9,810 nucleotides of DNA from Bacteroidota bacterium (GCA_003488525.1 DNLG01000048.1:11565-21374), one strand, 5' to 3'; counted from the first letter of the stretch, positions 1-6,841 are shown. Numbers and translations: made by a program. The notes: generated from the sequence alone by a model not told the origin.

Positions 1-320
1 CCCATCGACTCAAGAAAGTTCACCAGCTCAAGCTTGGGAAAACTGTTCGTGCCGTTAAAGGCCATATGCTCGCAGAAGTGCGCCAGGCCGTTCTGGTCAT
101 CATCCTCCAGCACCGCCCCAGCGTCCACTACAAGCGTCAGCTCCATGCGGTTGGCCGGACGGGCGTTCTTGAGGATGTAGTAGGGAATGCCCGATTCAAG
201 GCGCCCGGTGCGAATGTTTGGATTGAAGCGCACCTTGTCGGCATCCGAGAACGTGCCCTGAGCCATGGCCGTGCAAGCCATGACAACAAGGACAAGCATT
301 CGTGCAAGCATTCTGTTCAT
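1..320 (-). CDS. M16 family zinc metallopeptidase, exported, N-terminal part
   Basis: This is the first 106 codons of a secreted metalloprotease; the rest lies beyond the left edge. Residues 1-20 form a signal peptide (MNRM followed by a Leu/Val/Met-rich core, with a likely cut after AMA before Gln21). A short strand-rich lead follows (GRLESGIPYYILKN, about 39-52). The inverted zinc motif HFCEH is at residues 81-85, embedded in GLAHFCEHMAFNGT: the two His would bind zinc and Glu84 would be the catalytic base. The wording around the motif matches large two-domain PqqL-like M16 peptidases of about 900 residues, so most of the protein is missing. The ATG start has GGAG six bases upstream. Substrate is unknown; family members degrade peptides in the periplasm or outside the cell. 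The DUF1801 gene ends 74 bases upstream on the same strand, so co-transcription is possible. Confidence 0.93.
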   Translation of the reverse strand, partial: MNRMLARMLVLVVMACTAMAQGTFSDADKVRFNPNIRTGRLESGIPYYILKNARPANRMELTLVVDAGAVLEDDDQNGLAHFCEHMAFNGTNSFPKLELVNFLESM

Positions 321-394
321 TGAGATCTCCAGAGTGGTGATTGTTCGCGGTGTTTGACCAAAAGGCTGTCTGTAATGTTTCGATTCGTCACGTC

Positions 395-826
395 CTACCC
401 GTTGGTTTCCGGATGCTGCCGTTGAAGCTCCAAAAGTGTACATCTGATCAGCTGCTCCAAGACTCCGAGATCGAGATCGGTTATGCGCTTGAAGTACAGA
501 CACGACGCACCCATTCTGTACTGGCCGAGCTGCTCAAGAAGCTCCTTCTGCTGCGGAGATTCGGCCGTGAGGTATAGGACAATCTCCTTTGCGCGGATGG
601 CGAAGCCCGTGGCACAGGACTCACCGCGGCGTCCACTCTGGTAGCTGTATCGGTAGGATCCGTAACCGACGATGCTGGGTCCCCACATGACTGGTTCCTG
701 ACCAGTCACCGAGCCGAGCAGCCTCATGAGGACGGCACAGTCTTCCTTCTGCTCGCCCTTAGCCCGTGCATCGATGTACTCCATCACACTGGCAGTGGTT
801 GGTTTTGTCTTGTTTTCGGGCAACAC
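395..826 (-). CDS. DUF1801 domain protein (YdhG-like)
   Basis: This complete protein of 143 residues has the DUF1801 pattern: NKTKPT near the start, a helix with EYIDA at about 16-20, TGQEPVMWGPSIVGYGSY at about 41-58, then an alternating strand/helix C-terminal half (GFAIRAKEIVLYL, CLYFKRITDLDLGVLEQLI). There is no signal peptide or membrane segment, so it should be cytoplasmic. The family adopts a small fold compared with the YdhG/frataxin-like group, but its biochemical role is not established and I assign none. The start is either GTG at 826 or TTG at 823, since there is no ATG before residue 15. An AAGGA lies 3 bases from the GTG and 6 bases from the TTG, so TTG has the better spacing and would shorten the protein by one residue. 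It diverges from the acyl-CoA dehydrogenase gene and may be co-transcribed with the peptidase gene downstream. Confidence 0.88.
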   Translation of the reverse strand: MLPENKTKPTTASVMEYIDARAKGEQKEDCAVLMRLLGSVTGQEPVMWGPSIVGYGSYRYSYQSGRRGESCATGFAIRAKEIVLYLTAESPQQKELLEQLGQYRMGASCLYFKRITDLDLGVLEQLIRCTLLELQRQHPETNG

Positions 827-951
827 TCTTCCTTTTCTGACACGCCCTTGCGACAGGCTAACGGTAGCGCGACGAAATTACGAAGTCCACCGTGGTCGGT
901 CATGCTCGACTTCGAATCTGAACTTCGCTACGCAGAAACGTGTTGCCGCCG

Positions 952-959
952 TAGGTTTG
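952..959 (+). promoter_or_regulatory. Possible -7 element (TAnnTTTG) before the acyl-CoA dehydrogenase
   Basis: TAGGTTTG fits the Bacteroidota -7 consensus TAnnTTTG and lies 34 bases before the ATG, a sensible leader length. I find no TTTG about 20 bases further upstream, so only half of the promoter signal is present. The call rests mainly on the stronger example before rplU in the same window. Confidence 0.3.
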
Positions 960-993
960 CATCAGTTTTTCCTGTCACGTACCCCCCAGCCCC

Positions 994-2160
994 ATGTCAA
1001 CAGACGCATCAGGCCCATCGTTCGACCTCAGTGAGGAGCACGAAGCACTCCGAATGCATATCCGTTCCTTCGTCGAAGAGGAGATCAAACCGGTAGCGCT
1101 CCAGTACGATGAATCCCAGGAGTTTCCCCATGAGATCTTTCGCAAGCTGGGTGATCTTGGATATCTCGGAATCGTGATCCCGACCGAGTACGGTGGCAGC
1201 GGCATGGGATACATGGAGTACGCGATCGTGGTCGAAGAAGTGGCTCGCGGATGTCCGGCTATTGCTCTCGGCGTTGCAGCCCACAATGGCCTGTGCACAA
1301 GCCACATTTTCCGATTCGGATCCGAAGAACTGCGTCAGAAGTACATCCCACGTCTTGCCAAGGGCGAGACCATGGGTGCATGGGGCCTTACGGAACCATC
1401 GGCCGGCTCGGATGCAGGGGGCACGCGGACCACGGCAGTCCGTGATGGCGACGACTACATCATCAATGGCGCAAAGAACTTCATCACGCACGGCAACGTG
1501 GGCGACATCTGCGTTGTGATGGCCGTCACCAACAAGGATGCCGGCAAGCGCGGCATCTCGGCCTTTGCGGTCGACAAGTCGATGGCCGGCTTTTATGGTT
1601 CGAAGAAGGAGAACAAGCTGGGCATGCGCTGTTCCGATACCGCGGGGCTGACGTTCGACAACGTGCGCGTTCCGGCCTCACAAATGATCGGGAACGAAGG
1701 CGAAGGCTTTGTGCAGGCCCTGCAGATCCTCGACGGTGGACGGATCTCCATCGCGGCTCTGAGCGTTGGACTTGCTCAGGGGGCTTTCGAGGCAGCTCTG
1801 GCCTATGCCAATGACCGTCAGCAATTCGGCAAGAAACTCGCCGACATGCAGGCGATCCAGTTCAAGCTTGCGGCCATGTCAATGGAAATCGATGCTGCAC
1901 GACTGATGACCTACAAGGCGGCCTGGATGCGCGACCAGGGCATGAACTTCAGCGTGGCCGCATCACAGGCAAAGCTCTTCGCCTCCGAGGTCTCCGTCCG
2001 CACAGCAGAAGAAGCCATTCAGATCCATGGCGGCTACGGCTACGTCAAGGAGTATCCGGTCGAAAAGTACTGGCGTGACTCGAAGCTTCTGACCATCGGC
2101 GAGGGAACGAGCGAGATTCAGAAAATGGTCATCACGCGCAATCTTCTGGCGGAACTCTAA
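994..2160 (+). CDS. Acyl-CoA dehydrogenase
   Basis: This flavoenzyme catalyses alpha,beta-dehydrogenation of an acyl-CoA and would pass electrons to electron-transfer flavoprotein. It acts in the cytoplasm, in fatty-acid or branched-chain amino-acid breakdown. At 388 residues it has the normal short/medium-chain length. The family order is visible: N-terminal helical domain (about 10-125), flavin/substrate motif LTEPSAGSDAG (132-142), middle beta domain with KNFIT and KLGMR, then a C-terminal helical domain with DGGRISIAA (247-255), a YANDRQQFGK segment (271-280) and IHGGYGY (344-350). The segment IGEGTSEIQ contains Glu370, which aligns with the catalytic base of short/medium-chain enzymes (the Y-E-G-T position). 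Chain-length preference cannot be read from sequence by eye. The ATG has no Shine-Dalgarno sequence (the leader is C-rich), yet the protein begins where the family does. It stands alone, convergent with the phosphatase gene 26 bases beyond its stop; no ETF or thiolase gene is adjacent. Confidence 0.97.
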   Translation: MSTDASGPSFDLSEEHEALRMHIRSFVEEEIKPVALQYDESQEFPHEIFRKLGDLGYLGIVIPTEYGGSGMGYMEYAIVVEEVARGCPAIALGVAAHNGLCTSHIFRFGSEELRQKYIPRLAKGETMGAWGLTEPSAGSDAGGTRTTAVRDGDDYIINGAKNFITHGNVGDICVVMAVTNKDAGKRGISAFAVDKSMAGFYGSKKENKLGMRCSDTAGLTFDNVRVPASQMIGNEGEGFVQALQILDGGRISIAALSVGLAQGAFEAALAYANDRQQFGKKLADMQAIQFKLAAMSMEIDAARLMTYKAAWMRDQGMNFSVAASQAKLFASEVSVRTAEEAIQIHGGYGYVKEYPVEKYWRDSKLLTIGEGTSEIQKMVITRNLLAEL

Positions 2161-2186
2161 GCCCCCTTCAGGCGAAATCGCCGGAC

Positions 2187-3839
2187 TCAGCGACCGTTTT
2201 TGCGCTTGCCATTCCAAAGAGACGGGGCAGGCGGCGGTAAGGGCATTGGGCTGCCGTCCACCGTGGTAAACCGCAGGCCAAGCATCGTCGCAAGTGATGG
2301 TGCAAGGTCGACCGGGGCGATAGGACGCGGCGTGGTGATGTTGGCAACACCGCCACCGAGGATCATCATCGGTACCCACCGGTCATAGTCATACGGCGTA
2401 CCGTGCGTGGCGGCATTTCCACCGATGATCCAATACTGTTTCGGATACATCACGATCTCGCCGGTGCGTCCGGCAAACGTGCTGTTGCGGATGTAGTTCC
2501 ACAGTTGCTGATCGATCGACGACGGCCGACGATCAGCGATGATCGAGTCTGTGGCGATGGCTATGCCGATCCCGGGGTGCGACGAAACTGCTCGTACGGC
2601 CACGTCGATCGCTTCTCGACGTTCATGGTTCGCGATCTGCTTCCAGTTGAGATAGATCGAGGGTTCGTAGATCTCACGCACGTATGACTCGGCAACGTCA
2701 TCACGCGCCCCGATGGTTTGCACCATGGCACTGTCGATCAGCTTCTGGATTTCAGCCTCACGGATTCGGCCGGCATCGATCACTGCGCGCTGCTGTTCGG
2801 CCTGCCGTTTCAGGATCTCCGGAATGGGTGCAACGCCATGGTCGGAGGTGATGGCTAGAACGTAATGACGCCGCCCCACCGTGCGGTCGAGCAGATCGAT
2901 CAATTGCTCGATGTGCCGATCAGCGCGCACATACATGTCTTCGATCTCCCGACTGTCCGGACCAAAGACATGGCCGGCATAGTCCGTCGTCGATACTCCG
3001 ACACAAAGAATGTCCGGAGCATCATCCCGACCCAGCTTTTCACGTTCGATCACCGTCCTGGTTGCATCAAACAGCATCTCCATCGAGAAGGGGCTGATCA
3101 GAACACTCGCAACAAACTTCTGATGGGAAGGGTCGAGTATTCGGTGCGGAAAGGCATTCGATCCGCCCGGGAAAGCCCCCTCGCCATCGACCGAATCAGG
3201 CAGGTTCGACGCCGTGATGGGTTTCCAGACGGCACCGATGTACTTGTCGACATTATGTTTTGCGTTAAGCTGACTCAGCCAAGGGGGCTGAGGGTACGCC
3301 GCACTCGACGTCCAGCGTCGCGCGGCCGCATCATACCAGATGCAGGAGGTGGCAGATTTCCCCGCCATAAGAATGGCGGCTCTGTCCTTGATGGCGATAC
3401 CGACGACCTTCGACTTCGGTTCGCTCCGTCGGAGCAGATCTCCGAGCGTCGGAACCCGGAGGTTTGCAGCACTGAATGTTCCGGTCGTGTCCTGCGCGCA
3501 GTACCCGCAGCGGCCGGATGTCAGATCGCAGAAATCATTTCCAACGATCCCGCTCCGGACCGGATAGCACCCTGTCAACAGCGTGGCATGCCCCGGACCC
3601 GTGATGTTGTTTGCATGGTCATAGTAGCACGAGGTGAAGTTCGCACCCTCGGCCATCATTCGACGGAAGCCGCCGGCCGTGGTGAATGACCGCGAAAACT
3701 TGGACGGATAATCGCCCCGGAACTGATCAAATGACACCACGACGATCAGCCGTGGTCGAGTTTTCTGCGCTTTCGCCGCACCGGTCAGTCCGAGCAGGAC
3801 GACCGGAATAACAAGTATCGCACCGAACAGTCGGATCAG
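2187..3839 (-). CDS. PafA-like alkaline phosphatase, exported
   Basis: This is a predicted periplasmic phosphate-monoester hydrolase of the alkaline phosphatase superfamily, 550 residues when read from CTG 3839. The N-terminus IRLFGAILVIPVVLLGLTG followed by AAKA is a good signal peptide, with a likely cut before Gln25. Counting from the CTG, the expected PafA active-site set is all present: Asp38 (SFDQF), nucleophile Thr80 (NITGPGH), Asn101 (GNDF), Lys151 and Arg153 (IKDR), Asp286 and His290 (TTDYAGH), Asp333 and His334 (TSDHG), His479 (ATHGTP). These correspond to the two-zinc site plus the phosphate-binding Lys/Arg/Asn of Elizabethkingia PafA, which favours monoesterase over diesterase activity. 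The only in-frame ATG/GTG/TTG upstream is ATG 3950, which would bury the signal peptide 37 residues in and overlap the TM2 gene by 115 bases. The next GTG (3740) would remove the signal peptide. The CTG overlaps the TM2 stop as CTGA and is my preferred start. Probable last gene of the DUF2752-TM2 operon. Confidence 0.88.
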   Translation of the reverse strand: MIRLFGAILVIPVVLLGLTGAAKAQKTRPRLIVVVSFDQFRGDYPSKFSRSFTTAGGFRRMMAEGANFTSCYYDHANNITGPGHATLLTGCYPVRSGIVGNDFCDLTSGRCGYCAQDTTGTFSAANLRVPTLGDLLRRSEPKSKVVGIAIKDRAAILMAGKSATSCIWYDAAARRWTSSAAYPQPPWLSQLNAKHNVDKYIGAVWKPITASNLPDSVDGEGAFPGGSNAFPHRILDPSHQKFVASVLISPFSMEMLFDATRTVIEREKLGRDDAPDILCVGVSTTDYAGHVFGPDSREIEDMYVRADRHIEQLIDLLDRTVGRRHYVLAITSDHGVAPIPEILKRQAEQQRAVIDAGRIREAEIQKLIDSAMVQTIGARDDVAESYVREIYEPSIYLNWKQIANHERREAIDVAVRAVSSHPGIGIAIATDSIIADRRPSSIDQQLWNYIRNSTFAGRTGEIVMYPKQYWIIGGNAATHGTPYDYDRWVPMMILGGGVANITTPRPIAPVDLAPSLATMLGLRFTTVDGSPMPLPPPAPSLWNGKRKNGR

Positions 3840-4195
3840 AGCTGACCCATTGAACGCATCATGGTGGCGACCTCGTAGGCCTGACGCTGGTTGTACTCCG
3901 ACGTCATCTTGCGGTAGTTGATCAGATCGACGATGATGCCAATAAAGCACAATCCCCCCGTGAACAGATACAGCAATCCGAGACCGATCTGGCCCAGCAC
4001 GAAGCGCTGAATGCCGGCGATCCCCAGAAAGCCCACCAGCGTCAGCAGAAGGATCATAACCGGTTCTTTGCGGCGCGTGCGGTAGATCGACGCAAACATA
4101 CCGGCCTGTTGGTCTGTCATCGGCTGCATGAGCGTGTGAAGATACAGTAACTCGTCGCTCTCGGCATCCGGGATGAGTTGGAGAACATTAGCCAT
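3836..4195 (-). CDS. TM2 domain membrane protein
   Basis: This is a small inner-membrane protein of 119 residues. A soluble N-terminal stretch (about 1-45, with DQQAGMFASIYRTRRKEP at about 28-45) precedes a TM2 domain with two hydrophobic helices at about 47-63 and 70-92. The linker GIQRFVLGQIGLGLLYLFTGG carries the hallmark G..RF.LG....G pattern. A basic/polar tail (INYRKMTSEYNQRQAYE) follows. TM2 proteins have no settled function in bacteria. The start is the ATG at 4195, which has AAGGA seven bases upstream. A longer reading from 4255 would add 20 residues and overlap DUF2752, and is less likely. The gene begins 13 bases after the DUF2752 stop, and its TGA overlaps the probable CTG start of the phosphatase, so the three are probably one transcript. 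DUF2752 and TM2 genes are, from general knowledge, frequent neighbours in Bacteroidota. Confidence 0.92.
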   Translation of the reverse strand: MANVLQLIPDAESDELLYLHTLMQPMTDQQAGMFASIYRTRRKEPVMILLLTLVGFLGIAGIQRFVLGQIGLGLLYLFTGGLCFIGIIVDLINYRKMTSEYNQRQAYEVATMMRSMGQL

Positions 4196-4208
4196 GGGAG
4201 GTTCCTTG

Positions 4209-4514
4209 TCAGGAAGAATGAATGGATCGTTTTCGTTTGGCAAGAAGATGAGCACTGCGCGCCGCTAAAAGTCCAGCAGCCGGAACTCCCAGCGGATGGG
4301 CCGCCCAGGATGCCGCCAGATCACCGCGGAACAGGTAGGAGACCGACATACCCAGACCGCAGCCCGGGCAGAAGTCGAAACCCATCAGCGTCGGAACGCA
4401 CACAGTTACATGCCCATCCAGATAGGGTCCGGCCACGGCCAGCCCCACAAGCCCCGTAAGCCAGATGACGGCCTCCAGGGGTACGGTGCGAATGTTGGTG
4501 CTCAAGCTTCTCAT
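4209..4514 (-). CDS. DUF2752 membrane protein
   Basis: This protein of 101 residues has two hydrophobic segments (about 14-33 and 75-91) and the DUF2752 signature between them: TVC (Cys39), then MGFDFCPGCGLGMSVSYLFR (44-63) containing the CPGCG core (Cys49, Cys52), and a conserved AHPLG (72-76). The CxxC pair could bind metal or form a disulfide, but no activity is established for the family. The tail is basic (LAKRKR). The ATG at 4514 has a weak AAAAGA upstream; the open frame continues another 50 codons upstream, but that part does not look like the family and would cross the rplU promoter region. It is the first gene of the run leading to TM2 and the PafA-like phosphatase, and diverges from rplU. 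Confidence 0.85.
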   Translation of the reverse strand: MRSLSTNIRTVPLEAVIWLTGLVGLAVAGPYLDGHVTVCVPTLMGFDFCPGCGLGMSVSYLFRGDLAASWAAHPLGVPAAGLLAARSAHLLAKRKRSIHSS

Positions 4515-4544
4515 CGGTCTTTTGACAGCCAATACATGACAATG

Positions 4545-4563
4545 TTTCACCCGGCAGGTGAAA
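4545..4563. repeat. Perfect inverted repeat in the rplU/DUF2752 divergent region
   Basis: TTTCACC and GGTGAAA form a perfect 7-bp inverted repeat around the 5-base spacer CGGCA. It lies 31 bases upstream of the DUF2752 ATG and 26 bases upstream of the rplU -33 element. It could be an operator for a dimeric regulator, or a hairpin in the leader of the DUF2752 transcript. There is no T-run on either side, so it is not an intrinsic terminator. Confidence 0.5.
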
Positions 4564-4588
4564 GTTCCTGTGGAAATCGGCGTAACTC

Positions 4589-4620
4589 TTTGAATTCTCG
4601 CCTTCATGCCCGTATATTTG
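4589..4620 (+). promoter_or_regulatory. Bacteroidota-type promoter of rplU-rpmA
   Basis: TTTG (4589-4592) is followed after 20 bases by TATATTTG (4613-4620). This is an exact match to the -33 TTTG / -7 TAnnTTTG consensus of the primary sigma factor in Bacteroidota. Transcription would begin near 4626, giving a leader of about 50 bases before the rplU ATG. It drives the ribosomal protein operon and is the strongest lineage marker in the window. Confidence 0.75.
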
Positions 4621-4675
4621 AGGCCGCATTTTCGGGAACAGTCCCTTACGACACGATTAACCAAGACAGAACATC

Positions 4676-4984
4676 ATGTACGCAGTCGTCGAAATCTCCG
4701 GTCAGCAGTACGCCGTCTCCCCCAAGCAGACGGTCATCGTTCCGCTCATGAGCAACAACGTGGGCGAAACGGTTGAATTCACCAACATCCTTCTTGCCAG
4801 CGACAACGGTAAAGTTTCCGTTGGAGCCCCGTACATCAAGGGATCGGTCAAGGCAACGGTTGTCGGACACGGCAAGGGCGACAAGGTCCTGGTCTTCCAC
4901 AAGAAGCGCCGCAAAGGGTACCAGAAGCTCAACGGACATCGTCAGCGCTACACGAGCATCACGATCAACGACATCAATATCTAA
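4676..4984 (+). CDS. rplU: 50S ribosomal protein L21
   Basis: This is a complete bL21 protein of 102 residues, the normal length, which binds 23S rRNA in the large subunit. It opens with [14 protein letters not shown], has the mid-protein [20 protein letters not shown] block (about 39-58), and ends with the basic [19 protein letters not shown] stretch (about 75-93) and TSITINDI. The start is fixed by the conserved MYA opening. No Shine-Dalgarno sequence precedes it, as in many Bacteroidota genes. It lies 12 bases before rpmA, the near-universal pairing, behind a recognisable promoter. Confidence 0.99.
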   Translation: MYAVVEISGQQYAVSPKQTVIVPLMSNNVGETVEFTNILLASDNGKVSVGAPYIKGSVKATVVGHGKGDKVLVFHKKRRKGYQKLNGHRQRYTSITINDINI

Positions 4985-4996
4985 GCGAGCACAACA

Positions 4997-5257
4997 ATGG
5001 CACACAAAAAAGGTGGCGGGTCTACCAAGAACGGTCGGGATTCAAATGCCCAGCGTCTTGGTGTAAAGAAGTTCGGTGGCGAGCACGTTCTTGCCGGCAA
5101 CATTATCATCCGCCAGAACGGCACGAACGTCCACCCCGGCAACAACGTCGGCCTTGGCAAGGACTACACGATCTTTTCGCTTGTTGACGGCGTCGTCAAG
5201 TTTGAGCGCAAGGACAAGACACGTCTCAAGGTTTCTGTCTATCCAGCAGCCAACTGA
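4997..5257 (+). CDS. rpmA: 50S ribosomal protein L27
   Basis: This is a complete bL27 protein of 86 residues. It starts directly as [16 protein letters not shown], so the flexible N-terminal tail that reaches toward the peptidyl-transferase centre needs no cleavage, unlike the extended Firmicutes form. The body has the usual [20 protein letters not shown] and a glycine-rich loop ([18 protein letters not shown]). The start has no Shine-Dalgarno sequence and lies 12 bases after the rplU stop. An intrinsic terminator 30 bases beyond its stop closes the operon. Confidence 0.99.
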   Translation: MAHKKGGGSTKNGRDSNAQRLGVKKFGGEHVLAGNIIIRQNGTNVHPGNNVGLGKDYTIFSLVDGVVKFERKDKTRLKVSVYPAAN

Positions 5258-5287
5258 GCCAGCGTGTCCACTTCGTTTTGACAGCAT

Positions 5288-5315
5288 AAAACGCCTCCAC
5301 GTGGGGCGTTTTTTT
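5288..5315 (+). terminator. Intrinsic terminator of rplU-rpmA
   Basis: AAAACGCC pairs perfectly with GGCGTTTT (8 bp). An inner CC/GG extension is possible past a bulged T. A run of seven T follows (5309-5315). It lies between the rpmA stop and mdh, so mdh should have its own promoter in the roughly 50 bases before its start, where I see no clear TAnnTTTG. Confidence 0.88.
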
Positions 5316-5365
5316 ATGTAATCACCTCTTCCTCCACAGCTTAACTCAACAGGATCGTCACCGTC

Positions 5366-6346
5366 ATGAAAGCCCCCGTTCGCGTTGCCGTTACCGGCGC
5401 TGCAGGTCAGATCGGATACAGTCTGCTTTTCCGTATTGCCAGCGGAGAGATGCTCGGCAAGGATCAGCCCGTCATTCTTCAACTGCTCGAGCTCACACCG
5501 GCCCTTCAGGCCCTTCGTGGTGTGGCCATGGAGCTGGAAGACTGCGCCTTCCCACTGCTGCATGGCATCGTGCAGAGTGACGATCCGATGGTCGCCTTCA
5601 AGGATGCCGACTACGCGCTGCTTGTCGGCGCGCGTCCACGCTCAAAGGGCATGGAGCGCAAGGACCTGCTGGAAGCAAACGCCCAGATCTTCACCGTGCA
5701 GGGCAAGGCCCTCAACGCCGTTGCCAGCCGCAACGTCAAGGTGGTGATCGTTGGCAACCCGGCGAACACCAACGCCCTGATCACGGCCAAGAGCGCGCCG
5801 GACCTTGATCCGCGCAACATCACGGCCCTGATGCGCCTTGATCACAATCGTGCCCTTGCACAGATCAACGCCAAGACGGGTATCCACACGTCGCAGCTCA
5901 GCAAGATGACGGTATGGGGCAACCATTCCGTAACGCAGTATCCTGATGTGTCGAACCTGACAGCGAATGGCTCGCTGGTATGGCCAACGATCAACGATCA
6001 GGAGTGGCTCGAGAACGCTTTCATTCCAACCGTTGCCAAGCGCGGCGCAGCCATCATCGAAGCACGCGGATTCTCATCAGCCGCATCGGCTGCCAACGCC
6101 GCTATCGAGCACATGCGCGACTGGGTGCTGGGAACAGCCGCCGGCGACTGGACCACGATGGGCATTCCTGCCGACGGATCGTATGGCATCGATGGCGATG
6201 TGGTGTACGGTTATCCGGTAACGTGCTCCAACGGAGAGTACACGATCGTTCAGGGTCTGGAGATCAGCGACTTCTCACGCGCCCGTATGCAGGCCACGCT
6301 CGATGAGCTCCTTGAAGAGCGCAACGGCGTCCAGCATCTCTGGTAA
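5366..6346 (+). CDS. mdh: Malate dehydrogenase (NAD, cytosolic type)
   Basis: This enzyme interconverts malate and oxaloacetate with NAD in the citric acid cycle. It is complete at 326 residues, typical of the cytosolic-type group. The Rossmann motif [19 protein letters not shown] is at about 9-27. Glu42 ends the second strand (LLELTP), where an acidic residue favours NAD over NADP. The mobile loop [15 protein letters not shown] (88-102) carries substrate-binding arginines Arg92 and Arg98. [10 protein letters not shown] is at 130-139, RLDHNRA (157-163) holds Asp159 and Arg161, and [12 protein letters not shown] (183-194) holds catalytic His187. This is the cytosolic-type group rather than the LDH-like type of green sulfur bacteria. 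The ATG has only a distant AGGA. It is flanked by the rpmA terminator and its own terminator, so it is probably monocistronic. Confidence 0.98.
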   Translation: MKAPVRVAVTGAAGQIGYSLLFRIASGEMLGKDQPVILQLLELTPALQALRGVAMELEDCAFPLLHGIVQSDDPMVAFKDADYALLVGARPRSKGMERKDLLEANAQIFTVQGKALNAVASRNVKVVIVGNPANTNALITAKSAPDLDPRNITALMRLDHNRALAQINAKTGIHTSQLSKMTVWGNHSVTQYPDVSNLTANGSLVWPTINDQEWLENAFIPTVAKRGAAIIEARGFSSAASAANAAIEHMRDWVLGTAAGDWTTMGIPADGSYGIDGDVVYGYPVTCSNGEYTIVQGLEISDFSRARMQATLDELLEERNGVQHLW

Positions 6347-6371
6347 GAACAAGCATCATCGTTTTGATCAG

Positions 6372-6399
6372 AAGGGGGCGGCACAAACCGCCCCCTTTT
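6372..6399 (+). terminator. Intrinsic terminator of mdh
   Basis: AAGGGGGCGG and CCGCCCCCTT form a perfect 10-bp stem with the 6-base loop CACAAA, followed on the plus strand by TTTT and, after a CA, another TTTT. It starts 26 bases after the mdh stop. The final base of the phosphatase TGA on the opposite strand abuts it. In the minus direction the trailing sequence is less T-rich, so it may stop the murG transcript only weakly. Confidence 0.9.
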
Positions 6400-6833
6400 C
6401 ATTTTGCAGCGGCATTGCGCGGGATGATCACAACGGCTCCGGGAGACATTCTGGTTGTCGCCCCGCTGGTAAGCTCAAAGCACAGCTCCAGCAGACCCGG
6501 GTTGTGGCCCACGAGAATAACGGCTCCATCGATACTGTCAAGTTCGCGAACAATGTCCTGAAGGGTCGATACGGTAGCCTCATAGATCCGTTCATCGTAA
6601 CGAACACGATCCGGATTCCAACCATACGCCGATGCGATCAACTCCGCCGTCATCGACGTTCGAAGAGCCGGTGATGCGATAATCGCGCTGACCTTGGGAT
6701 ACCAGCGCACGAGCTCCGCAGCGGCATGCCGGGCATCCTCGATTCCCTGCTGCGCAAGTGGCCGATCGAAATCACGTGTATGGAGGTGGGCAGACTCGGC
6801 CTTGGCGTGCCGTACGGCTATAAGCGTGTGCAT
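6399..6833 (-). CDS. sixA: SixA-type phosphohistidine phosphatase
   Basis: This small cytoplasmic histidine-phosphatase-superfamily protein has 144 residues. The catalytic motif VRHAKAE (7-13) places the phosphate-accepting histidine at His9 with Arg8. DFDRPLAQQG (21-30) is the characteristic SixA follow-on. SPALRTSMTAELI (54-66) supplies Arg58, and LVGHNPGLLEL (107-117) supplies the second histidine, His110. SixA of E. coli removes phosphate from histidine-phosphorylated proteins; the partner here is unknown and no kinase is nearby. The ATG at 6833 gives the standard opening. A GTG at 6845 would add four residues and create a GTGA overlap with the upstream stop, so the true start is uncertain by four codons. 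Probable last gene of the murG cluster. Confidence 0.92.
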   Translation of the reverse strand: MHTLIAVRHAKAESAHLHTRDFDRPLAQQGIEDARHAAAELVRWYPKVSAIIASPALRTSMTAELIASAYGWNPDRVRYDERIYEATVSTLQDIVRELDSIDGAVILVGHNPGLLELCFELTSGATTRMSPGAVVIIPRNAAAK

Positions 6834-6841
6834 GGTGGTGA

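Noticed and set aside
873..880. Minus-strand TAATTTCG as a -7 element for the DUF1801 gene
   Set aside because: It matches seven of eight positions but lacks a -33 partner; too weak to call.
1009..1491. Minus-strand open frame of 160 codons inside the acyl-CoA dehydrogenase
   Set aside because: It is antisense to a certain gene, and the translation has no recognisable domain.
2171..2182. GGCG-AAAT-CGCC hairpin between the convergent dehydrogenase and phosphatase genes
   Set aside because: The stem is only 4 bp with no T-run on either strand, so it is not convincing as a terminator.
2865..3689. Plus-strand open frame of 274 codons opposite the phosphatase gene
   Set aside because: It lies wholly antisense to a gene with a complete active-site motif set. 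Its translation is Arg/Pro-rich with no recognisable family pattern, as expected for a shadow frame in GC-rich DNA.
4522..4527. TTGACA near the DUF2752 start as a plus-strand -35 box
   Set aside because: No -10 element is spaced correctly, and the downstream TTTG/TATATTTG pair is a far better promoter for rplU.
4515..4664. Upstream extension of DUF2752 by 50 codons
   Set aside because: The extension does not resemble the family and would run back across the inverted repeat and the rplU promoter; the ATG at 4514 gives the usual short protein.
5278..5283. TTGACA as a sigma70 -35 box before mdh
   Set aside because: There is no TATAAT-like or TAnnTTTG element at a suitable distance; the position it would need is inside the terminator hairpin.
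5042..5563. Minus-strand open frame of 173 codons across rpmA, the terminator and mdh
   Set aside because: It crosses two certain genes and a terminator on the other strand and has no family features.
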